Shown here: piece after piece, positions 35,701 to 42,601 of the stretch
Numbering within the stretch: position 1 is the stretch's first letter
Layout of the letters: each line of letters starts with the position of its first letter
Assembly: GCA_964518725.1 (NCBI GenBank)
Contig: CAZFKP010000002.1
Span: 57,091-121,090, forward strand
Length of the DNA: 64,000 bases
Direction of reading: 5' to 3'
Source of the DNA: JANRKF01 sp964518725
GTDB lineage: Bacteria; Pseudomonadota; Alphaproteobacteria; Rickettsiales; SXRF01
Program-made: the position numbers and the translations under genes
The notes under the pieces: model-generated
Database searches by the model: none
What the model was told of the DNA's origin: nothing
Seen by the model: the letters and a program-made list of their open reading frames with translations, nothing else

Positions 35701-35902
35701 CTTCGGCATGAACATCAATTTCATGACCCGTGAGGTGACGTTCGGCGCGCCTTCCAGCCAGTGGTGGAACCAGCTTTCCACGTCGATTGCCGGCGGCCTG
35801 ACGTTTGCCACGATTCTTACCTTGTTTTTTACCCCCGCGCTGTTAATGCTCGCGCATAATATCGGTAAAAAATGGAAGCGCAGGAAAACACATGACAATT
35901 GA
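32780..35902 (+). CDS. RND efflux transporter permease (AcrB/MexB-like)
   Basis: 1040 aa, usual RND length, with 12 membrane helices and two large periplasmic loops. Starts MSLIDAIIGRARAMMLVLLF. TM4 reads ALIMAIGELVDAAIVVCEY: drug RND pumps normally have two adjacent Asp (VDDA) for proton relay, and here the second is Ala. The C-terminal half keeps the mirrored fold with LAGIVVNNNIIFIDT. Substrate cannot be assigned. Coupled to the adaptor upstream and overlaps the SemiSWEET gene by 11 bases. Confidence 0.92.
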   Translation: MSLIDAIIGRARAMMLVLLFIMLAGTTAYRHIAKEMNPDIKLPVIFVGVHMEGISPEDGERLILRPLEKKLSSLESIKRISSYAIEGQASIIIEFEAGSDNDKALRNVRVKVDEAKPELPGDADEPTVDEINLSLFPIVNVILTGDVPQRTLVLLARSLRDRMETLSSVMEAKIAGDREEVVEIIIDPVKLEGYGLSPSEVYQRVQSNHLLVAAGTIITQAGEYTIKLPGLIDGLEDLRSVPVKVDGSTVVTIGDISEIRRTFKDPVNIARVNGKPAVVLGVSKRLGSNIIDTVEEVKTLVERERAYWPKGIEVTYGQDISNETRDMLADLENGIIFAVLLVLIVMIWTMGLRAALLVSLSVPGSFLFGILVLSGLDYTLNVVVLFALIMAIGELVDAAIVVCEYADRLMINGMHRREAYPQAAKRMFWPVIAATLTTKVVFLPLLFWPGLIGEFMVYLPITLLITLVGSLMMAMIFIPILGTWFGKPIHLSEQEEAAIQAAYSGDLRALPSFTRAYVTLLAKVLPKPGRFVAAMFAVLIAIYIVFVSMGPGLEFFPEIEPSNANVLIRARGNLSIYEKDALVKQVETRIREMKEVRIFYTQSGRPALQDAPEDLIGLIQLEFVNWRERRKADVILSEILKKTADVSGIIVETGKQESGPPGGKPIQLEFSSRDPALIEPEVVRFRKALDEVGGFMNIEDDRPVPAIEWELKVDRNKAGQYDANVLAAGNVVQLVTRGIKVGDYRPNDADDEIDIMVRYPETFRNLSQLEHLRVPTSKGLIPITQFVTVTTQPKVGTIRRVGGVRALTVKADVQPGVNVDAKVKQLRAWYKKNGINPAVTATFRGDDEEQQKNAAFLSNAFATAIFLMFLAMILQFNSIYDAVVIMSAVVFSTGGVLLGLLVTWQAFGVVMCGVGIISLAGIVVNNNIIFIDTLKELLHQGMELQEALLRTGAQRLRPILLTAGMTVLGLLPLTFGMNINFMTREVTFGAPSSQWWNQLSTSIAGGLTFATILTLFFTPALLMLAHNIGKKWKRRKTHDN

Positions 35903-36149
35903 TCCCGAATGGCTGGGCATGCTCGCTGCTTTTTTTACCACGGCGGCCTATATTCCGCAGGCTATTAAAATATTGCGGGACAAGCATACGAAAAGCATTT
36001 CGCTTGGCATGTATATCATGCTGACTGCCGGTATTTTCTGCTGGTTTATCTATGGGATCATGCTGGAGAGTCCATCACTGATTATCGCCAACGGCATTAC
36101 GGTTGTGTTATCGGCGGCTATCCTCGTGATGAAGATACGCCACGGCTAA
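35892..36149 (+). CDS. SemiSWEET family sugar transporter
   Basis: 85 aa with three membrane helices, the SemiSWEET half-transporter layout (MtN3/saliva/PQ-loop). The PQ motif is AAYIPQAIKILRDK; KSISLGMYIM and FCWFIYGIM are typical of helices 2 and 3. It would act as a homodimer moving small sugars. It overlaps the RND gene by 11 bases, so it is part of that operon. It ends 50 bases before tRNA-Ser. Confidence 0.88.
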   Translation: MTIDPEWLGMLAAFFTTAAYIPQAIKILRDKHTKSISLGMYIMLTAGIFCWFIYGIMLESPSLIIANGITVVLSAAILVMKIRHG

Positions 36150-37819
36150 AATCGTTTGCTATCCACGCTAACATTCATTATATAGCGCATTCCGAATGCG
36201 GAGGGGTGGCAGAGTGGTCGATCGCGGCGGTCTCGAAAACCGTTATTGGTGCAAGCCAATCGGAGGTTCGAATCCTCTCCCCTCCGCCATTTGAAACAGT
36301 CGTCCATATTTTGGAACCTGTCGAATGGGAAGTTATAGGAATAACAAAGGGTTTCCCCTTTGAGCGTTAGGTTCGAAAACACGAAATTCAGCAATTCGCG
36401 TTTTTCCTCTAGGTTCGAACTCATGAACGCCTTATGCGCTCCCATAGCCACTTTCATCAGTTTTTCCATCGTGCTGCCGAATACGTTGTCTGCATCGTCA
36501 TACGCATGAATCAGGTTCACCAATTCCACCTGACGAGATTTATATTGCTCCCGCTTGGCTCGATAATCATCTGGCGGCAACACCCCTTCGGCCAGCAAAT
36601 CCACTAACCGATCCAGTCGCACCTGAAGGTCGGTATGTTCCTTCTTCAGTGCGCCGACCTCACGGTTGTGAGATTCCTGCTTTGCCTTGTTCGCATCCTT
36701 CACCGCTGCGAGTGCCGCAGTCATCAACTCTGGGTCTTTGATCGAGATGCGCTCAAGAGCATCTTCGATCTGCGCGGCAATACTATCCTCGCGCACCCAC
36801 ATCTTTTTCTTCGGATCGTCAGGCTTCCAGGTAACCAGATAGGTAAACTCTGCTGTCGTGCCGTTTTTGTAGCTTTTCTTTTTGGTATCCGAGGAAATCA
36901 CTCTGCCCGTGACACCACAGGTGAGCAATCCGCGGAATAAAAATTCTTTGCCCCCGTAGTGGAATGGCTTTTTGTCCCAGCCCTGCAATACGGCCTGACA
37001 ATCATCCCACACGGATTTAGAAATCAATGGTTCGTGACAATGCTGCATGATCTCACCTTTTATCAGCATTTCACCGTAGTAAAAACAGTTTTGCACCATG
37101 CGATACAAAGTCGATTTGTGCAATTCGCCACCAACCTTGCTTCGCAATCCCCACTCTTTGCAGCGGCGTTGCATATCGCCGAGGGTGAAGGCTCCTGAAG
37201 CGTAATCAGTGAATAATCTCATGACCAACGGTGCGCGGACGGGATCGACAACGATGACACTGTTGCCCCTATCATCACGCTGGTTCAGATAGCCGAGCGG
37301 CGCGGGTCCGTACCATTCGCCTTTTTTAATCTTGTAGTCGATGCTGCGCTTCACGTTTTCTGAAAGCTGCATGACATAGCTTTTTGCACCAAGCACACAG
37401 AAGTCCCAGCGCATGTGATCCGATGCACTGGCCTCGCGCCCGATAATCATATTCTCGCGGTAGAAGTGCAGTTCGATTTTATCCCTGCGAACGAGATCGT
37501 CGAGATACACCGAATCTTTGAAGCTGCGCTGCACGCGGTCAACGGCATCAGCGACAATTGCAATCGTGCCTTTTTGCCGCTTGGCAAACTCAAGCATTTC
37601 CATGAACTTTCTACGATCACCGCGTGTTGACGACTCGGTGATGGTAAAAATCTCAAGAATGTCAAAATTGTGTCGGGCGCAGTAGCGGATCAGGCGTTCG
37701 CGTTGTGCATCAAGCGAGTGGCCGTCCTCTTGGTCTTTCGAAGATACACGCACCAGGATAATGGCTTTTGAAACTCGCGCCGCTTCTTTAACCTCTAATT
37801 TTTGCTTTCTTCCTCTCAC
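36146..37819 (-). CDS. Large serine recombinase (site-specific integrase)
   Basis: 557 aa. Resolvase catalytic domain IILVRVSSKDQEDGHSLDAQ (catalytic Ser in VRVSS) and conserved Arg in TESSTRGDRRKF; a Recombinase domain with GYLNQRDDRGNSVIV and TLYRMVQNCFYYGEM; a degenerate zinc-ribbon segment (LLTCGVTGRVISSD, one Cys lost) and a C-terminal coiled coil. It probably integrates and excises the element. The last ~47 codons run antisense through tRNA-Ser (RRGEDSNLRLACTNN is tRNA-derived), so the original C-terminus ends near residue 510. Start ATG overlaps the stop of the 52-aa frame upstream (ATGA). Confidence 0.93.
   Translation of the reverse strand: MRGRKQKLEVKEAARVSKAIILVRVSSKDQEDGHSLDAQRERLIRYCARHNFDILEIFTITESSTRGDRRKFMEMLEFAKRQKGTIAIVADAVDRVQRSFKDSVYLDDLVRRDKIELHFYRENMIIGREASASDHMRWDFCVLGAKSYVMQLSENVKRSIDYKIKKGEWYGPAPLGYLNQRDDRGNSVIVVDPVRAPLVMRLFTDYASGAFTLGDMQRRCKEWGLRSKVGGELHKSTLYRMVQNCFYYGEMLIKGEIMQHCHEPLISKSVWDDCQAVLQGWDKKPFHYGGKEFLFRGLLTCGVTGRVISSDTKKKSYKNGTTAEFTYLVTWKPDDPKKKMWVREDSIAAQIEDALERISIKDPELMTAALAAVKDANKAKQESHNREVGALKKEHTDLQVRLDRLVDLLAEGVLPPDDYRAKREQYKSRQVELVNLIHAYDDADNVFGSTMEKLMKVAMGAHKAFMSSNLEEKRELLNFVFSNLTLKGETLCYSYNFPFDRFQNMDDCFKWRRGEDSNLRLACTNNGFRDRRDRPLCHPSAFGMRYIMNVSVDSKRF
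36200..36289 (+). tRNA. tRNA-Ser (anticodon CGA)
   Basis: 90 bases including an encoded CCA. The acceptor stem GGAGGGG (36,200-36,206) pairs with CCCCTCC (36,279-36,285); discriminator G, then CCA. D arm with AGAGTGGTCGAT, anticodon loop TCTCGAAAA, a long class II variable arm and T loop GGTTCGAATCC. Both the length and the variable arm fit serine. It forms the left border of the integrated element. Confidence 0.97.
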
Positions 37820-37974
37820 CAGAGATTCTCCCGTTTAAGACGCGGAGACAATCTGGTGATCGGGGAGTTCGAAAACCGTAGTGAAACGATTATGGTAGCC
37901 TTTAAGCCGAAGCTCTGGACATACGCCACCATCTCCCCGACCATAGCGATAGAGGTCGAAGATACATCAATCAT
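37816..37974 (-). CDS. Small coupled protein, 52 aa
   Basis: Starts MIDVSSTSIAMVGEMVAYVQ at an ATG inside the last codons of the 87-aa gene (ATGATTGA) and ends in an ATGA overlap with the recombinase. No ribosome site of its own; expression would rest on coupling. The C-terminus is basic (RLSPRLKRENLW). No family recognised. A small basic protein beside a serine integrase could be a recombination directionality factor, but nothing in the sequence proves this. Confidence 0.45.
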   Translation of the reverse strand: MIDVSSTSIAMVGEMVAYVQSFGLKATIIVSLRFSNSPITRLSPRLKRENLW

Positions 37975-38230
37975 GGGCTGATGCACACCCTTCACTATTG
38001 GAGTTTCGACACTCCGCGTCAGCATTCTGCCTACGCATCAAAAGATTACTATATTCCAGCTGGTTATCAAGAACTTCCTGCGGTGTTTTTGCAGCCACTC
38101 GGACTACCAATTCGCAATAGCCCATCAGGTTACGCGCCAAGCGGTGCGCTTGCTGATCGCTAATGGGTTCGGGATGCCGTTCCTTGATTAAGTCCACCAG
38201 CTTATCGTATGATGTTTTCTCGGAGGTCAT
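37967..38230 (-). CDS. Hypothetical phage protein, 87 aa
   Basis: Starts MTSEKTSYDKLVDLIKERHP after a strong AGGAGGTG. Helical, no signal, no known family; the C-terminus contains two cysteines (AECRNSNSEGC). First gene of a coupled set leading to the recombinase. An upstream extension of the frame is not protein-like. Confidence 0.65.
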   Translation of the reverse strand: MTSEKTSYDKLVDLIKERHPEPISDQQAHRLARNLMGYCELVVRVAAKTPQEVLDNQLEYSNLLMRRQNADAECRNSNSEGCASAHD

Positions 38231-38383
38231 GACAGCACCTCCTGCGCGGCGAGCGTTTGGAAACGCAATGCCACGAAGAAAAACAACACCGATTTCGTAG
38301 GGAGATTTCGCAAAGTGAGAAGGTAACGTGTACGCACCTCTCGCGATTTTCTCCCTAAACATAGCGAATTCTGTTCAACGTGT

Positions 38384-38812
38384 TTAGTCTTTTTTTGTTC
38401 GAACATTTCGCCCCCCGTTTCGTGAGGTGTTCAGACGGAAAGCAATCTGCAAAAGCGCAGTGCGCCACATGTGATAGGCTGTGGTGCGACCGCAGCCGAG
38501 CCGCCAGCAGATAGGTTTCCACGGCACTTTCGCAGCGCGGAGCCAAATGAGGCGGCGTTCTTCTTCGCGATCCAGCAGGAAAATCCACTGGATGGTTTCC
38601 TCCATGCGGCTGATGGATTCAGCGGAAGGTGGTCCCAGGCGCATCGGCTCCACTTCTGCCTGCAAGTTCTCCATCACGGTGCGGACAATCGGCGGCCAGG
38701 TGCTGAAATAACCTTTCATTCGGACTGATGGCAGGCGGCGCAGCGTGTAGGCTGCCTCCTCGAAGCGATCAGCGATTTCCACCAGAGTGTAGTTTTTGAG
38801 GGTAGGTTTCAT
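38384..38812 (-). CDS. DUF6362-like phage protein with HTH
   Basis: 142 aa. The core RRLIWLRAAKVPWKPICWRL plus GCGRTTAYHMWRTAL matches the DUF6362 pattern found in alphaproteobacterial phages, a helix-turn-helix resembling the DNA-binding part of sigma factors or small terminases. Its role is probably DNA binding; the exact function is unknown. Its ATG overlaps the stop of the replication-type gene (ATGA). Confidence 0.75.
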   Translation of the reverse strand: MKPTLKNYTLVEIADRFEEAAYTLRRLPSVRMKGYFSTWPPIVRTVMENLQAEVEPMRLGPPSAESISRMEETIQWIFLLDREEERRLIWLRAAKVPWKPICWRLGCGRTTAYHMWRTALLQIAFRLNTSRNGGRNVRTKKD

Positions 38813-39999
38813 GCGCTTGCCTCCACAATCAATTCGAGGCGCGTCACGGGCGTGTCATGCTTGGTTGCTTCTGCAAACCAGCGCGTGAGGTCGGCCAGAT
38901 AGTGCGTGGTGAGCCATTCCTGAATGAACTTGCTTGGGCAGCGCATGGTGACCACCGCGCCGTCGCCGTATTTCAGAATGCGGATGATGCGTGTGGATGA
39001 AAGCCAGCTGCGGCCAGATGCCTTGCCATGCTTTTTCTGGAAAGCCTCAAGCACACGATCCCACGCCTCTTGCAAAGCTGGTACGTCGCAGGCAGGTGCT
39101 TTGGGTGGATGATTGCCACCCGAAAAGCCACCCTCCAAGATTTTTGCCACATGGTCGGAAGATTTCACTGCCCATGACAGGTCAATCGTCCAGCCTTTGC
39201 CTGCAATCTTGCCAAGGCAAAACTCCGAAGCCCCGATGATTTCGCAGTAGTGCTTCCATGCACGCATGTCCTGCTGGAAATCACCCAACCACCGCTGTGC
39301 CATCTTATCCTGGCGTTTGGGTGTGAGCTTTGCCTTCTGATCTGGGGTCAGCTTGCTCTGCACTTCTGCGTTCCAGATGTCGAGCATCTGCTCTAAAATC
39401 TGTTTTCCACAGCTTGTCTGTTTTTCCCTCTCGGACTCTCTCTTTTCTGCTCTCTCTCTTATTTTTTTATCTGAATTTGTTTTCTTTTTTTCTGAATTTG
39501 CCTCTGCGTCTGAATCTGGTCTGCTATCTGCTGATCTGTTCTCTGCATCTGCTATCTGTACTCTGCTCTCTGTATCTGGGTCGTTTTTGCTGTTTTTGCG
39601 CTGCACGGCGTTTCCATCCGCTGCATCGCGTTGCATGGTGTTGCGCGGCGTTGCATCGTGCTGCTTGTCAGCGCGTGATTTCTGCGAACGCTCCGTTGAA
39701 GTGGCATACTGACGCTTATCCCAGCCCGTAAGCCGATGTTTTGCGTCAATCATGCCCTTTTCATAAAAGGTGCGGAGGATGTCCTCGACAGTCTTTTGCG
39801 GGATGTCTTGCACCACCGCAATCTGCTCGGAATCCACCTGCACCGTGCCGCGTGTTTTGTGACGAGAGGCGGCATCCAGTACGCAAAGCCATACTGTCAC
39901 CACATGCGTCATCAGGTGGCCGCAACGCTTTGCGACTACCTTGAGTTTTGCGTCCTCAGGCATACCGTGATAAACCCTGTACCATTCGATTGATGTCAT
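38809..39999 (-). CDS. Phage replication-type protein with DnaA-N-like C-terminus
   Basis: 396 aa. The N-terminal ~100 residues are a winged-helix-like domain (DSEQIAVVQDIPQKTVEDIL). A long low-complexity Ser/Lys/Glu/Arg linker (~115-200) follows. The middle contains KLTPKRQDKMAQRWL and KHYCEIIGASEFCLGK, and the last ~100 residues (LQEAWDRVLEAFQKKHG ... CPSKFIQEWLTTHYLADLTR) resemble the DnaA N-terminal domain that contacts helicase. This pattern suits an initiator or helicase loader. Starts at ATG 39,999, eight bases after the 81-aa gene. Confidence 0.72.
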   Translation of the reverse strand: MTSIEWYRVYHGMPEDAKLKVVAKRCGHLMTHVVTVWLCVLDAASRHKTRGTVQVDSEQIAVVQDIPQKTVEDILRTFYEKGMIDAKHRLTGWDKRQYATSTERSQKSRADKQHDATPRNTMQRDAADGNAVQRKNSKNDPDTESRVQIADAENRSADSRPDSDAEANSEKKKTNSDKKIRERAEKRESEREKQTSCGKQILEQMLDIWNAEVQSKLTPDQKAKLTPKRQDKMAQRWLGDFQQDMRAWKHYCEIIGASEFCLGKIAGKGWTIDLSWAVKSSDHVAKILEGGFSGGNHPPKAPACDVPALQEAWDRVLEAFQKKHGKASGRSWLSSTRIIRILKYGDGAVVTMRCPSKFIQEWLTTHYLADLTRWFAEATKHDTPVTRLELIVEASA

Positions 40000-40007
40000 G
40001 TGCGTGC

Positions 40008-40253
40008 CTACGAGCGTCTGTCACGACGCTTGCCTTCTTCACGCAGCTTGAAATTGATCGCGCCCTGAACCCAGTCCTTGGCCAGTTTCGCGCTGAAAAT
40101 GGTGCCTTTGACCTGCTGCTTTTCAGCCTTCGCCAGTTCTTTTTCTGCCTGTGCCAGCACCTTTTTCAGAACCTTCATGTCCATTTTCATGAGGGTGCGG
40201 ATGGGTGTTTTCCGCATCTCATCGAGTGTCATTTTTTCTTTGGGATTATTCAT
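40008..40253 (-). CDS. Small basic helical phage protein, 81 aa
   Basis: Lys-rich helix (KMDMKVLKKVLAQAEKELAK) and a basic C-terminus (REEGKRRDRRS). A good GGAGGCAACC precedes the ATG. First gene of the minus-strand early operon. Probably binds nucleic acid, judged by charge only. Confidence 0.6.
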   Translation of the reverse strand: MNNPKEKMTLDEMRKTPIRTLMKMDMKVLKKVLAQAEKELAKAEKQQVKGTIFSAKLAKDWVQGAINFKLREEGKRRDRRS

Positions 40254-40284
40254 GGTTGCCTCCGTTGGTTAAGAACGGCTCGTT

Positions 40285-40302
40285 TGTTCGAACTGTTCGA
40301 AC
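40285..40302. promoter_or_regulatory. Tandem TGTTCGAAC operator candidate
   Basis: Two abutting copies of TGTTCGAAC, each containing the palindrome GTTCGAAC, 32-49 bases upstream of the first early gene. The same palindrome occurs at 38,397, 42,603 and 36,413. Likely binding site for an element-encoded regulator. Confidence 0.5.
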
Positions 40303-40440
40303 GGCAACCTGACGGACGAGTGCTAGGGCTGGCGTGAGGCTCGGCTAGGTGTCATTGAGGGCTTGGGTAGGGCGCAATGTTGTTTTTCTCTGCAAACAGC
40401 ATTGCACTTTCACCACTTAGGTTTATGTTGATTATCGTGT

Positions 40441-40630
40441 AACGGGCGTAAGAACCCGCGAAGATGCGATTATTAGGACTGCGTATTTACCGCCTTAGTC
40501 CTCCCATTTGTTGGGAGGGCGGTGGAATAGAATACCGTTATGCGGAAATACATCGCGGCTGCTTCGCAGCTTCTTAACCTCCCAGCACCAGTGGGTGCAT
40601 GGCGAACATCGTTACGGGAAACATGTAACG
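40441..40630 (+). other. Hairpin-rich leader before the XRE regulator
   Basis: In order on the plus strand: a weak CGGG/CCCG; ACCGC + CCTCCC / GGGAGG + GCGGT (11 paired bases with a bulge, 40,489-40,523); GCTGC-TTC-GCAGC (40,558-40,570); GCACC-AGTG-GGTGC (40,585-40,598); CGTTAC/GTAACG (40,610-40,630). The last stem contains the AACGAGG ribosome site region of the XRE gene at its 3' edge. No known RNA family recognised. The rest of the divergent gap (40,303-40,440) holds nothing identifiable. Confidence 0.5.
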
Positions 40631-40637
40631 AGGCATC

Positions 40638-40997
40638 GTGACTAAAAAGAAAGAGTCAACACATCCGATAGACTGTTTTGCAGGAAAAAAACTGCGGGAA
40701 GCTCGATTGCTGCGTGGCTTAAATCAAAAACAATTGGGCGAGCGGTTAAGCCAACCCATTACATTTCAGCAAATACAAAAATATGAAAAAGGCGCGAACC
40801 GCATTGCTGTATCAAGACTATATGAATTCGCCGAAGCACTGCATGTGCCTATTACTTATTTCTTACCAGATTTGGCAACCGAACAGTTTCCCGCGCTTAA
40901 TTTGCAAGAATCCAGATTCCTGGATAATTACCGATCTCTAACTCTTAAACAACAGACCGCCCTAGTAAACTTGCTGAATGTATTGAGGCAAGAATAA
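40638..40997 (+). CDS. XRE family transcriptional regulator
   Basis: 119 aa with an N-terminal HTH_3 domain: KKLREARLLRGLNQKQLGER, then TFQQIQKYEKGANRIAVSRL. The C-terminal ~45 residues are helical. Starts at GTG with AACGAGG upstream; an ATG at 40,624 stops at once. Divergent from the early operon, in the usual place of a phage repressor or Cro. Its TAA overlaps the ATG of the next small gene. Confidence 0.88.
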   Translation: MTKKKESTHPIDCFAGKKLREARLLRGLNQKQLGERLSQPITFQQIQKYEKGANRIAVSRLYEFAEALHVPITYFLPDLATEQFPALNLQESRFLDNYRSLTLKQQTALVNLLNVLRQE

Positions 40998-41170
40998 TGG
41001 GCTACCGCTACGAGAATAAATTGGATGAAGAACGTGAGCGTATTTACTGGCAAAATGCTCCATGGTGGCACAGAATCCTTACACGCCTTGCTTACATTTT
41101 TTTTATACTTATTGCTTTTTGGAGCAGCATAGGCTGGATAATTGCAAAATTTATAAACTGGCTGATTTAG
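40997..41170 (+). CDS. Small membrane protein, 57 aa
   Basis: Begins MGYRYENKLDEERERIYWQN in a TAATG overlap with the XRE gene and contains one hydrophobic helix (ILTRLAYIFFILIAFWSSIGW). The coupling to the regulator supports translation. Function unknown; it ends two bases before the convergent UmuD-like gene. Confidence 0.6.
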   Translation: MGYRYENKLDEERERIYWQNAPWWHRILTRLAYIFFILIAFWSSIGWIIAKFINWLI

Positions 41171-41171
41171 C

Positions 41172-41699
41172 CTAAGTCGCAGGATGGATGATAAACGTCA
41201 CCACTCCATGCACCTTGAGTTCTTCACCTTCTTTGATGAGAATCGGGTCATAGTTAGGATTTTCTGGCACCAGCATGATGTGACCATTTTGACGGAACAG
41301 GCGTTTCACGGTGAGTTCGCCGTTTAGTGAAACGATCACGATGTCTTTATGCTCTGGCAGTTTGGCAGTATCCACCACCAGCACGTCATCTTCTTTGATA
41401 CCTGCATCCACCATCGAATCACCTGACACGCGCACCAGGTAGGTGGAATCTGGGTCTTTCACCATCAGTTCGTTGAGATCAATCGTATCATCCACATGGT
41501 CTTCGAGTGATGTGGGAATCCCAGCGGGAATGCGGGAACAATACATCGGAACTTTGTATCCCTTGTTTTCCACATACCTACACACATCCCCTAACAGACT
41601 CAGTGGAATGCGAACTGGTTTTGTGGTTTCACCGAAGCGTCCTTGGCCTTTCGGCCTTCCTGCGCCCTTACGTTTTCCCCCATAAGGTGTATTGCTCAC
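41172..41699 (-). CDS. umuD: UmuD/LexA-type S24 autoprotease
   Basis: 175 aa. Cleavage site Ala59-Gly60 in RIPAGIPTS; catalytic Ser95 in VSGDSMVDAG and Lys132 in GELTVKRL, with the 37-residue Ser-Lys spacing seen in UmuD. The N-terminus (GGKRKGAGRPKGQGRFG) is basic. The IPTSLEDHVDDTIDLNELM segment is typical of UmuD. No umuC follows, so it may act as an SOS-cleaved regulator of the element instead. GTG start at 41,699 with AAGGGG upstream. Confidence 0.85.
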   Translation of the reverse strand: MSNTPYGGKRKGAGRPKGQGRFGETTKPVRIPLSLLGDVCRYVENKGYKVPMYCSRIPAGIPTSLEDHVDDTIDLNELMVKDPDSTYLVRVSGDSMVDAGIKEDDVLVVDTAKLPEHKDIVIVSLNGELTVKRLFRQNGHIMLVPENPNYDPILIKEGEELKVHGVVTFIIHPAT

Positions 41700-41737
41700 A
41701 GATAATTCCCCTTCAGGTTGTTCTAGGCTATTGACGA

Positions 41738-41766
41738 CTTATAGCAAAATACTGTACACAATTCAA
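41738..41766 (-). promoter_or_regulatory. Promoter of the UmuD-like gene
   Basis: On the minus strand TTGAAT (41,761-41,766), a 17-bp spacer and TATAAG (41,738-41,743), about 40 bases before the start codon. A good sigma70-type match. No clear LexA box (GTTC-N7-GTTC) was seen. Confidence 0.6.
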
Positions 41767-41811
41767 GAGGCATTAAAAACTAGAATTAGCAAGCAAAATC
41801 GGGGGGCTACT

Positions 41812-42594
41812 ATGCCGTTTCCTGACAGGGAGTATTATTCACTGGAGAATTTAACGCGGCGATGGGCAGTCACTTTGGAAGAAGTGCAACATGCAATCGC
41901 CACGGGAAAACTTATTGCCTCCGCTTGGCTTCAACCCACCTACGCTTACACGGTGACAGAATATTCCCCTGATGAAGCCCGTCGATCCGCGCCACATCCG
42001 CTTGAAGGATATGTCTGTGTTGCGCCAGAATCCTGTAGAATCCTGTTCTCGCGTGGCAGTGTCGGGCGGCGCAAGTTCCCCACCCGCGATGAAAATTGCT
42101 ACCACATGATTGTCGAGCATTTGGACAAAGTGGAGCTTTGCGTCAGCGATTTGGTGATACTTCACGAGGATCTGCGGCAATTCGAGAAACTGCATAATTT
42201 AGCCGCGCAGAACCCCTGCAAGATAATTAGTGTACACAAAATCAAAACCACCGCTTCATCCATAGTTCACAAGCCTTTCAGTCAGCAGAACGATTGCCGC
42301 GTGGTGGCCTTAAATGGCTACCGCTTCAACTTCGGCGACATTCAGGCCGCAATCATCCGCCAGCTGCTCGCCACTTCCAATACCGATAATCCGTGGGTGC
42401 ATGGAAAAACTCTGCTCGCCAATGCGGGATCAACTTCGATGGTGATGCGCGATGCGTTCCGTCACCAACCAAACTGGAAGGAATTGATCGCAGCCGATGG
42501 GCGCGGATATTATCGCCTGAGTCCTACTTGTAGCCCTATGCAAGCCCTACCTGAGTCACATGCAACACACAAAGGGAAGATATTTACACGCTAA
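41812..42594 (+). CDS. Unrecognised element protein, 260 aa
   Basis: Starts MPFPDREYYSLENLTRRWAV after GGGGGG. The opening EYYSLENLTRRWAVTLEEVQHAIATGKL looks like an excisionase/MerR-type helix-turn-helix that picks a recognition helix; the rest is mixed alpha/beta with DNPWVHGKTLLANAGSTSMVMRDAFRHQPNW near the end, split by an unstructured stretch. It may be a DNA-binding regulator. A longer start at 41,692 would overlap the promoter of the divergent UmuD-like gene. Confidence 0.65.
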   Translation: MPFPDREYYSLENLTRRWAVTLEEVQHAIATGKLIASAWLQPTYAYTVTEYSPDEARRSAPHPLEGYVCVAPESCRILFSRGSVGRRKFPTRDENCYHMIVEHLDKVELCVSDLVILHEDLRQFEKLHNLAAQNPCKIISVHKIKTTASSIVHKPFSQQNDCRVVALNGYRFNFGDIQAAIIRQLLATSNTDNPWVHGKTLLANAGSTSMVMRDAFRHQPNWKELIAADGRGYYRLSPTCSPMQALPESHATHKGKIFTR

Positions 42595-42601
42595 TTGAAG
42601 A

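Noticed and set aside
36146..36289. Last 47 codons of the recombinase as true protein
   Set aside because: They are the antisense of tRNA-Ser and its flank; the GEDSNLR pattern is a known tRNA read-through artefact.
37975..38025. 69-aa version of the small frame before the recombinase
   Set aside because: The extra N-terminal codons overlap the 87-aa gene; the ATG at 37,974 in the stop overlap is more plausible.
40285..40302. Alphaproteobacterial LexA box
   Set aside because: The GTTC half-sites are spaced by five bases, not the seven of GTTC-N7-GTTC.
40303..42000. CRISPR array or tRNA-like repeats in the divergent regions
   Set aside because: The hairpins differ from each other and are not regularly spaced; no repeat-spacer pattern anywhere in the window.
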